From positions 310,001 to 374,000 of the forward strand of contig NZ_JACXAC010000002.1 of NCBI RefSeq assembly GCF_014699055.1: DNA of 64,000 nucleotides, written 5' to 3'. This DNA comes from Hymenobacter armeniacus (GTDB lineage Bacteria > Bacteroidota > Bacteroidia > Cytophagales > Hymenobacteraceae). Both the position numbers and the translations under genes were made by a program. The notes beneath the pieces were generated by a model. It was not told the origin of the DNA. It was given only the letters and a program-made list of their open reading frames with translations, and searched no databases. The stretch's first letter is position 1, and every line of letters starts with the position of its first letter. This document shows positions 58,515-64,000 of the stretch, piece by piece.

Positions 58515-59336
58515 ATGCCTTTTGCCCCGTCCGACCGCCTCAGCAGCCCCCAGAATCCCCGCATCAAGCAGCTGCTCAAGCTGCAGCAGAAATCGGCCGA
58601 ACGCCGCGCCCTGGGCCTCACCCTGGTGGAAGGCCTGCGCGAATTGACCATCGCCGTAGAGGCCGGCGTGGCCGTGGCCACCATCTACACCTGCCCCGAG
58701 CTGGCCGGTGAAACGGGCTTGGGTGACCTGCAAAAACTGTTTTCGGGCAAGCGGGACGCCCCCGAGTGGTTTGAGGTGACCCGACCGGTATTTGAAAAAG
58801 TAGCCTACCGCGAAGGCTCCGACGGCCTGCTGGCCGTGCTGAAAACGCCCGCCCGCACCCTCGCCGACCTGCGCCTGCCCGCCAACCCGCTCGTCATCGT
58901 GCTCGAAGCTGTGGAGAAGCCCGGCAACCTTGGCGCCATCCTCCGCACCGCCGACGCCGCCCCCGTCGACGCCGTGCTCATCGGCGACCCGCGCACCGAC
59001 TTGTTCAACCCCAACGTCATCCGGGCCAGCATTGGCTGCGTGTTCACGGTGCCCACCGTGGCCGCGCCCGTGGCCGATATCCTGGCTTTCCTGAAAGAGA
59101 AAGGCATCCGCACCCACGCCGCCGCCCTGGCGCCGGAAGCCAAGCCCTACACCCAATACGACTTTCGCGGCCCCACGGCCCTCGTTATGGGTACCGAAGC
59201 CGATGGCCTGACCCCGCAACTGCGCACCGCCTGCGACGAAACCGTCATCATCCCCATGATGGGCCGCATCGACTCGCTCAACGTGAGCGTGGCCACGGCC
59301 GTGCTCACGTTCGAGGCCATCCGCCAGCGCGGGTAG
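58515..59336 (+). CDS. TrmH/SpoU-family RNA 2'-O-methyltransferase
   Basis: 273 residues. An N-terminal substrate-binding domain (NPRIKQLLKLQQKSAERRAL, LVEGLRELTIAVEAG) precedes a SPOUT catalytic domain with all three motifs: EKPGNLGAILRTADA, TALVMGTEADGLTPQL and IPMMGRIDSLNVSVATAVL. It uses SAM to methylate ribose in rRNA or tRNA; the RNA target is not evident. The start is the ATG directly after the -7 box. Confidence 0.93.
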   Translation: MPFAPSDRLSSPQNPRIKQLLKLQQKSAERRALGLTLVEGLRELTIAVEAGVAVATIYTCPELAGETGLGDLQKLFSGKRDAPEWFEVTRPVFEKVAYREGSDGLLAVLKTPARTLADLRLPANPLVIVLEAVEKPGNLGAILRTADAAPVDAVLIGDPRTDLFNPNVIRASIGCVFTVPTVAAPVADILAFLKEKGIRTHAAALAPEAKPYTQYDFRGPTALVMGTEADGLTPQLRTACDETVIIPMMGRIDSLNVSVATAVLTFEAIRQRG

Positions 59337-59346
59337 GGGAGAGGGG

Positions 59347-59862
59347 TTAATAAACCGTCACATCAACCCCCAGCTCCCTTGCCAGCTGGCGGGTCTCCTC
59401 GGCCTGCGCATCGGCCACCACGGTCAGGGCATAAGAGTCGGCATCCAGCGTCAGCAGCACCAGCGCCAGCCCCAGAGGCTCCAGCAGGTCCTGCAGGATG
59501 TCCAGCGCGTCGGGGCCGGTCACCGCGGTTCGGCCCGGCGCCGGTTCGCTCACCCGCATGGCCCGGCGCTGCTGCGTCAGGGTTTCGTTCAGGCCGTACA
59601 CCAAGTCGGCGGCGGGGTCCTGCCAGTCGCTTTCCCACACAAGTTCTTCGGCCAGCAAGGCGTCAATCAACGCCACGGCGCGCAGTTCCGGCTCGGGCAG
59701 CGCCACCACGATGCCGCGCTCAGCCAATTCTTCCGCAAACTGGGCGTGGTAGGCGGCCGGGTTTTGCAGCACGAGCGCCAGTCGGGCGCTCACCCGCTGG
59801 GTAGCGGCGGCGTCATCGAGGGTGAAGAGTTGCACGAAGTGCTGTAAGGTCTCTTGGTTCAT
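59347..59862 (-). CDS. Hypothetical protein, possibly DUF6630-like
   Basis: 171 residues, soluble, acidic. It contains ESDWQDPAADLVYGLNETLT, DALDILQDLLEPLGLALVLL and LTLDADSYALTVVADAQAEE. The last segments resemble DUF6630-type proteins as I recall them, but this is a weak call. The start at 59862 (MNQETLQHF) follows a -7-like TAGCTTTTG on the minus strand (59878-59886). It is convergent with the methyltransferase gene. No role suggested by neighbours. Confidence 0.65.
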   Translation of the reverse strand: MNQETLQHFVQLFTLDDAAATQRVSARLALVLQNPAAYHAQFAEELAERGIVVALPEPELRAVALIDALLAEELVWESDWQDPAADLVYGLNETLTQQRRAMRVSEPAPGRTAVTGPDALDILQDLLEPLGLALVLLTLDADSYALTVVADAQAEETRQLARELGVDVTVY

Positions 59863-59900
59863 AACGGGGAGTTGCTTCAAAAGCTAAACGGGGGTAAAGA

Positions 59901-59930
59901 AAAAGGGCGCGACCGAAGCCGCGCCCTTTT
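59901..59930 (-). terminator. Intrinsic terminator after typA
   Basis: AAAAGGGCGCG and CGCGCCCTTTT form an 11-bp stem with an 8-base loop, A/T-flanked, 24 bases past the typA stop codon on the minus strand. Confidence 0.9.
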
Positions 59931-59953
59931 CTGGTGCAATTGCGGGAGAGCAA

Positions 59954-61765
59954 TTATTCAGCCGTCTTAGCGTAGCGCAGGCGCTCGTTTTCGTCGAGCA
60001 GAATCTTGCGCATGCGAATCGACTTCGGCGTCACTTCCAGGTACTCATCCTTCTGGATGTATTCCATGGCTTCTTCCAGCGAAAACTGGCGCTTGGGCAC
60101 AATCTTGGCGTTGTCGTCGGAGCCCGAAGCCCGCATGTTGGTCAGCTTCTTGCCCTTCTGAATGTTGATGGTCAGGTCGTTGGGGCGGGTGTGCTCGCCA
60201 ATTACCTGGCCGGCGTACACTTCCTCGCCCGGGTCCACGAAGAACGAGCCGCGGTCCTGCATCTTGTCGATGGTGTAGGCGGTGCCGGGGCCGGTTTCCA
60301 GCGAAATCAGCGAGCCCGCGATGCGGCCGGGGATGGGGCCTTTGTACTCCTCATAATCCACGAAGCGGTGGTTCATGATGGCCTCGCCGCCGGTGGCGGT
60401 CAGCACGTTGTTGCGCAGGCCGATGAGGCCGCGCGACGGAATGGTGAACTCCAGGTGCTGCAGGTCGCCTTTGGGCTCCATGATGGTCATTTCGCCTTTG
60501 CGCATGCTCACCAGCTCAATCACCTTGCCGGCGGTTTCCTCGGGCACGTCCACCACCAGCAATTCCACCGGCTCCAGGCGCTTGCCGTTGTCATCTTCCT
60601 TGAAGATTACCTGCGGCTGGCCCACTTGCAGCTCGTAGCCCTCGCGGCGCATCGTTTCGATGAGCACCGACAAGTGCAGAATGCCGCGGCCGAACACGAG
60701 GAAGGTGTCTTCCTTGTCCGTCACCTGCACGCGCAGCGCCAGGTTTTTCTCGGTTTCCTTGAACAGACGGTCGCGCAGGTGGCGCGAGGTCACAAACTTG
60801 CCCTCTTTGCCGAAGAACGGCGAGTTGTTGATGGTGAAGAGCATGTTCATCGTCGGCTCGTCGATGCTGATGCGCTCCAGGGCCTCCGGATTTTCGAAGT
60901 CGGCGAGGGTGTCGCCAATGTCGAAGCCTTCGATGCCCGAAACGGCGCAGATTTCGCCGCTGTTCACTTCGCTCACCTTGTTGCGGCCCAGGCCTTCAAA
61001 CACGTGCAGCTCGCGAATTTTTACCTTCTTGATGCTGCCGTCGGCCTTCATCAGGCTCATGTTGGCGCCCTCGCGCAGGGTGCCGCGGTGCACGCGGCCG
61101 ATGGCGATACGCCCCACGAACGACGAGTAGTCGAGCGAGGTAATCTGCATCTGGGGCGTGCCTTCCAGGGTCGGCGCCGGCGGAATCGAGGCCAGCACCG
61201 CGTCGAGCAGCGGGGTGATGTTGTCGGTTTTTACTTTCCAGTCGGTGCTCATCCAGCCCTGCTTCGACGAGCCGTACAGGGTCACGAAATCAAGCTGGTC
61301 TTCCGAGGCGCCGAGGTTGAACATCAGGTCGAACACCTGCTCGTGCACTTCGTCGGGGCGGCAGTTTTCCTTGTCCACTTTGTTCACCACCACAATGGGC
61401 TTCAGGCCCAAATCGATGGCTTTGCCCAGCACGAAACGCGTCTGCGGCATGGCGCCTTCGAAGGCGTCCACGAGCAGCAGTACGCCGTCGGCCAGCTTCA
61501 ACACACGCTCTACCTCGCCGCCGAAGTCGGCGTGACCAGGGGTGTCGATGATGTTGATTTTAACGTCTTTATAGCGCACCGACACGTTCTTCGAAACGAT
61601 GGTGATGCCGCGCTCGCGCTCCAGGTCGTTGTTGTCGAGGATGAGGTCGTCGAACTGCTGGTGGGCGTCGAAAATTTTAGATGCGTGGATAATCTTATCC
61701 ACCAGGGTGGTCTTGCCGTGGTCAACGTGAGCGATGATGGCAATGTTCCGGATATTCTGGGCCAT
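59954..61765 (-). CDS. typA: Ribosome-associated GTPase TypA/BipA
   Basis: 603 residues, full length. P-loop AHVDHGKTT (12-20), switch II DTPGHADFGGEV, NKVDK for guanine specificity, domains II and III of the EF-G type, and the C-terminal TypA region (RFSLEEAMEYIQKDEYLEVT, PKSIRMRKILL). It binds the 70S ribosome and helps 50S assembly at low temperature and under stress. MAQNIRNIAIIAHVDHG fixes the start at 61765; the longer frame is excluded by a perfect -7 box at 61786-61793. Confidence 0.97.
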   Translation of the reverse strand: MAQNIRNIAIIAHVDHGKTTLVDKIIHASKIFDAHQQFDDLILDNNDLERERGITIVSKNVSVRYKDVKINIIDTPGHADFGGEVERVLKLADGVLLLVDAFEGAMPQTRFVLGKAIDLGLKPIVVVNKVDKENCRPDEVHEQVFDLMFNLGASEDQLDFVTLYGSSKQGWMSTDWKVKTDNITPLLDAVLASIPPAPTLEGTPQMQITSLDYSSFVGRIAIGRVHRGTLREGANMSLMKADGSIKKVKIRELHVFEGLGRNKVSEVNSGEICAVSGIEGFDIGDTLADFENPEALERISIDEPTMNMLFTINNSPFFGKEGKFVTSRHLRDRLFKETEKNLALRVQVTDKEDTFLVFGRGILHLSVLIETMRREGYELQVGQPQVIFKEDDNGKRLEPVELLVVDVPEETAGKVIELVSMRKGEMTIMEPKGDLQHLEFTIPSRGLIGLRNNVLTATGGEAIMNHRFVDYEEYKGPIPGRIAGSLISLETGPGTAYTIDKMQDRGSFFVDPGEEVYAGQVIGEHTRPNDLTINIQKGKKLTNMRASGSDDNAKIVPKRQFSLEEAMEYIQKDEYLEVTPKSIRMRKILLDENERLRYAKTAE

Positions 61766-61785
61766 ATGGGTTGGTTTTGCGGGTG

Positions 61786-61793
61786 CAAAGGTA
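61786..61793 (-). promoter_or_regulatory. -7 element of typA
   Basis: Minus-strand TACCTTTG, a perfect match, 20 nt before the ATG. A short leader is left, unlike the start-abutting class. Confidence 0.6.
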
Positions 61794-61893
61794 CGGAAAA
61801 AATGGCGCAAAGCCTTGTGGTAATCAATGTTTAACAACCGGCCCGCATCGGCCGCCGGCCGCATTGCCAAGCGCGTCGCCTTAAATGGCTTAG

Positions 61894-61906
61894 CCTTACC
61901 GTAAGG
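61894..61906. promoter_or_regulatory. Small dyad between typA and msrB
   Basis: CCTTAC-C-GTAAGG, a perfect 6-bp dyad with one-base centre in the 229-base divergent region. Possible operator, but it may be chance. Confidence 0.3.
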
Positions 61907-61994
61907 TTCCCGCCTGGTTTTCGTCTATCCCGCAGTCCGAACCCCGGCGCCGTGCCGTATGTTGACTTCCCCTCACCCCAGCCCATTCCTGCTC

Positions 61995-62549
61995 ATGCGC
62001 TTTTCCTTGTTGCTCCTGCTCGTTTCCCTGTTCACGCTCGACACCGCCTGCTCGCAGAAGCGCGCCGACGTGGCCGCCAACACGCCCGCGCCGGCTCGCG
62101 CGGCGGCCGGCAAAACCTACTTTCAGCCCAAGCCCGTGACCGGCAAGCCCAACGAATTTCCGGTGCGGCACACCGAGGCCGAGTGGAAAAAATTGCTCAC
62201 GCCCGACCAGTACTACATCCTGCGCGAAAAGGGCACCGAGCGCGCCTTTACCGGCAAATACCACGACAACCACGCCGCCGGCAGCTACTACTGCGCCGCC
62301 GACCACAACCTGCTTTTTACCTCCGATACCAAGTTTGAGTCGGGCACCGGCTGGCCCAGCTTCTACGCCCCGGCCACCGACAATAGCGTGAAAGTGGCTT
62401 CCGACAACACCTTCGGCATGAGCCGCGACGAAATTGTGTGCGCCAAGTGCGGCGGCCACCTCGGCCACGTGTTCGACGACGGCCCCAAGCCCACCGGCCA
62501 GCGCTACTGCATGGACGGCAATGCTCTGGTTTTTGAGAAGAAAAAGTAG
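61995..62549 (+). CDS. msrB: Lipoprotein methionine-R-sulfoxide reductase
   Basis: 184 residues. Lipoprotein signal with C19 (LDTACSQ), so it works in the envelope. MsrB core: FESGTGWPSFYAP, catalytic C172 in RYCMDGNAL and the strand GGHLGHVFDDGP. The zinc site is odd: one pair is CAKC (C149, C152) but the other reads C100-AA-D103, so Asp replaces the second Cys. Asp can bind zinc, so the protein is probably still active. It repairs oxidised methionine in exported proteins. The ATG at 61995 is set by the lipoprotein signal. Divergent from typA. Confidence 0.92.
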   Translation: MRFSLLLLLVSLFTLDTACSQKRADVAANTPAPARAAAGKTYFQPKPVTGKPNEFPVRHTEAEWKKLLTPDQYYILREKGTERAFTGKYHDNHAAGSYYCAADHNLLFTSDTKFESGTGWPSFYAPATDNSVKVASDNTFGMSRDEIVCAKCGGHLGHVFDDGPKPTGQRYCMDGNALVFEKKK

Positions 62550-62587
62550 ACTTGACTGCAATATTCTAGGAAAATTCACAAAGTGCC

Positions 62588-62619
62588 GGCCCTGCGAGAA
62601 CCACTCGCAGGGCCTTTTT
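62588..62619 (+). terminator. Intrinsic terminator after msrB
   Basis: GGCCCTGCGAG and CTCGCAGGGCC form an 11-bp stem with a 5-base loop, followed by TTTTT. 38 bases past the msrB stop codon. Confidence 0.92.
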
Positions 62620-62705
62620 CGTTGATGAATAGACAGCTCACCCTCGTGGGCATGCTGTTGCAAGAATGTCTCTCTGAGAAAAATTACAATTATTCTTCTC
62701 TTGCT

Positions 62706-63497
62706 ATGGAAGCTACCTCTGACCCCATCGAATTTCTACAGCAGGAAATTGCGCCTACGCGCCGCCTGCTGCTCAATAACAGCCTCTACCGGAGCATTCA
62801 GTCCATGGCCGACTTGCGGCGCTTCATGGAGCACCACGTGTTTGCGGTGTGGGACTTTATGTCGCTGCTTAAGGCCTTGCAGGGCGGCCTGACCTGCGTG
62901 CAGGTGCCCTGGGTGCCCACCGCCAACTCTGCCATGCGGCGCCTCATCAATGAGATTGTGCTCGAAGAAGAGTCTGACGTGGACCCGGCGGGCCATGCCA
63001 CCAGCCATTTTGAGCTCTACGTGCGCGCCATGGATGAGTGTGGCGCCGACACGGGCCCCATTCGCCGCCTGGTGGCCGCCGTAGCGGCCGGCGATACCGT
63101 GGAGCGGGCCCTGGAAGCGGCGCGCGTCCCAGAGTCGGTGCGCGAATTTGTGCTCACTACGTTCAACATCATTCGCGTGGGCCGGCCCCACGCGGTGGCC
63201 GCGGCCTTCACCTTCGGCCGCGAAGACTTGATTCCGGACATGTTCCGCCAATTGGTGGACGACCTGAGCACCCGTTTTCCCGGCCAGCTCGACACGTTCA
63301 CCTACTACCTCAACCGCCACATCGAGCTCGACGAGGACGTGCACGCCCCGCTGGCCCGGCAAATGGTGCGCGAGCTGTGCGCCGACGACCCCGAGCGCTG
63401 GCTGGAGGCCCAGCAGGTGGTGGTGCGCTGTCTGGAAGCGCGCATGGCCCTCTGGGACGGCGTGAAGCTAGGAAAAACCCGCCCTGCGCTGGCGTAG
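62706..63497 (+). CDS. DUF3050 protein, heme-oxygenase-like fold
   Basis: 263 residues, all-helical. Typical DUF3050 blocks are LRRFMEHHVFAVWDFMSLLK, LINEIVLEEESDVDP, SHFELYVRAMDECGAD and LNRHIELDEDVHAPLARQMV. The conserved His, Glu and Asp residues in these blocks could form a di-iron site as in other heme-oxygenase-like oxidases (inference). Activity unknown. The ATG at 62706 is chosen; the longer frame would run through the msrB terminator. Confidence 0.85.
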   Translation: MEATSDPIEFLQQEIAPTRRLLLNNSLYRSIQSMADLRRFMEHHVFAVWDFMSLLKALQGGLTCVQVPWVPTANSAMRRLINEIVLEEESDVDPAGHATSHFELYVRAMDECGADTGPIRRLVAAVAAGDTVERALEAARVPESVREFVLTTFNIIRVGRPHAVAAAFTFGREDLIPDMFRQLVDDLSTRFPGQLDTFTYYLNRHIELDEDVHAPLARQMVRELCADDPERWLEAQQVVVRCLEARMALWDGVKLGKTRPALA

Positions 63498-63576
63498 GGC
63501 CACTTCCGAACCAGCCGGCCCGGCGCTGCGTTTGAAGCCTGCAGCCGCCCCTGGCTGCGCTATACCGGCGCTGGCC

Positions 63577-63924
63577 ATGTTGAACTGTAAAATGATGGGC
63601 CTGCGCCTGGGTGCGGCCGCCAGCCTAGCGGTGGCTCTGGCGAGCTGCACGGCTACCGAGCAAACGGCCGAAACCGCTGCTCCTACGCAGGTGAATTCCG
63701 ACGCCGACCGCCGCGCCATCTACAATGGCAACGGGGCGGGCACCAGCTCGGCCGTGCCCGACGCCACGCCCAACCGTGTGCGCCTCGGCGAGCAGGCCGC
63801 CGACATCAACCGCCAGAAGCGTATCGAAAGCGTAAATACCAACGACGCCAACACCACCTCGCCCGAAACCCGCATCCAGCGCCTCAACTACCCCGCACCG
63901 CTCGACACGGTGCGCCGCCCGTAG
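63577..63924 (+). CDS. Small lipoprotein, unknown
   Basis: About 115 residues. A lipoprotein signal (MMGLRLGAAASLAVALASC) with the lipobox VALASC is followed by a polar, Thr/Ala/Asn-rich part without clear structure (RRAIYNGNGAGTSSAVPD, NRVRLGEQAADINRQKRIE). Starts at 63577, 63592 and 63595 all keep the signal; the first is given. I do not recognise the family. A perfect palindromic terminator follows. Confidence 0.65.
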   Translation: MLNCKMMGLRLGAAASLAVALASCTATEQTAETAAPTQVNSDADRRAIYNGNGAGTSSAVPDATPNRVRLGEQAADINRQKRIESVNTNDANTTSPETRIQRLNYPAPLDTVRRP

Positions 63925-63940
63925 CCCCGGCGCCCATACA

Positions 63941-63976
63941 CAAAAGCCCGCTTCTGGTACCAGAAGCGGGCTTTTG
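63941..63976. terminator. Bidirectional intrinsic terminator
   Basis: A perfect 36-bp palindrome (CAAAAGCCCGCTTCTG mirrored around GTAC) with A and T runs at the ends, 17 bases after the lipoprotein stop codon. Confidence 0.92.
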
Positions 63977-64000
63977 TTTGCTGAACTTTCAGCCGTGCTA

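Noticed and set aside
62583..62705. Upstream extension of the DUF3050 protein
   Set aside because: It would read through the msrB terminator hairpin and adds residues outside the family.
1..64000. rRNA, tRNA, CRISPR, restriction-modification, toxin-antitoxin and prophage genes
   Set aside because: None could be recognised on either strand; the fibre-like proteins have signal peptides and lie with T9SS cargo, not with phage genes.

Overview
The window looks like chromosomal DNA of a GC-rich Bacteroidota bacterium, most likely Hymenobacter or a close relative. The supporting signs are about 60-65% GC, many secreted proteins with C-terminal type IX secretion (T9SS) sorting-type domains, -7 promoter elements of the Bacteroidota form TAnnTTTG, weak Shine-Dalgarno use, and the gene families present. 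I find 52 protein-coding genes, no rRNA, tRNA or CRISPR array, and no gene-free stretch longer than about 300 bases. High GC opens long shadow frames opposite most genes; these are left out.

Layout. 1-10451 (minus strand): secreted fibre-like and T9SS-type proteins around a TPR histidine kinase/NarL response regulator pair. The regulator gene and the beta-propeller gene after it share an 18-bp element at the same distance from their -7 boxes. 10652-13400: a LytTR regulator preceded by a 22-bp-period direct repeat, then a TPR HisKA_2 kinase. 13425-19554: MFS exporter, Gre-like factor, DoxX-type membrane protein, bestrophin, lipoprotein and an AraC regulator. 19606-22173: AraC-type direct repeats, an aldehyde dehydrogenase and a DUF779 gene, with a four-helix-bundle (23S rRNA intervening-sequence family) gene between perfect 43-bp inverted repeats inserted between them. 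22326-25781: S9 peptidase, MaoC-type protein, DUF4197. 25944-32347: SDR, GH1 glycosidase, KDPGal aldolase, galactonate dehydratase, KDGal kinase and lactonase, which together can form a De Ley-Doudoroff galactose pathway. 32367-41003: an alpha-2-macroglobulin/PBP1C operon split by a REP-associated tyrosine transposase (RAYT) cassette. 41088-48908: M64 peptidase with a lipoprotein, L,D-transpeptidase, LysR regulator, threonine synthase, and a GT4/polysaccharide-deacetylase fusion whose promoter lies in a long inverted repeat. 49056-53926: an operon-like run of a TPR-AAA+ ATPase and three TPR membrane proteins. 53927-64000: DUF167, endonuclease III, a CHASE3 kinase with a single-domain regulator, an rRNA/tRNA methyltransferase, TypA/BipA, a lipoprotein MsrB, DUF3050 and a small lipoprotein.

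The most unusual material is the palindromic repeats and how they interact with genes. At least four families of paired inverted repeats occur. One (REP A) flanks the transposase, and its first three bases, TAG, serve as the stop codon of three different genes. REP sequence also encodes part of the N-terminus of PBP1C, and another REP lies in frame inside its transpeptidase domain. Several promoters sit only 4-5 nt from the start codon, suggesting leaderless mRNAs. The best candidate for an undescribed protein system is the AAA+/TPR membrane operon; the best candidate for an undescribed mobile unit is the inverted-repeat-flanked four-helix-bundle cassette.
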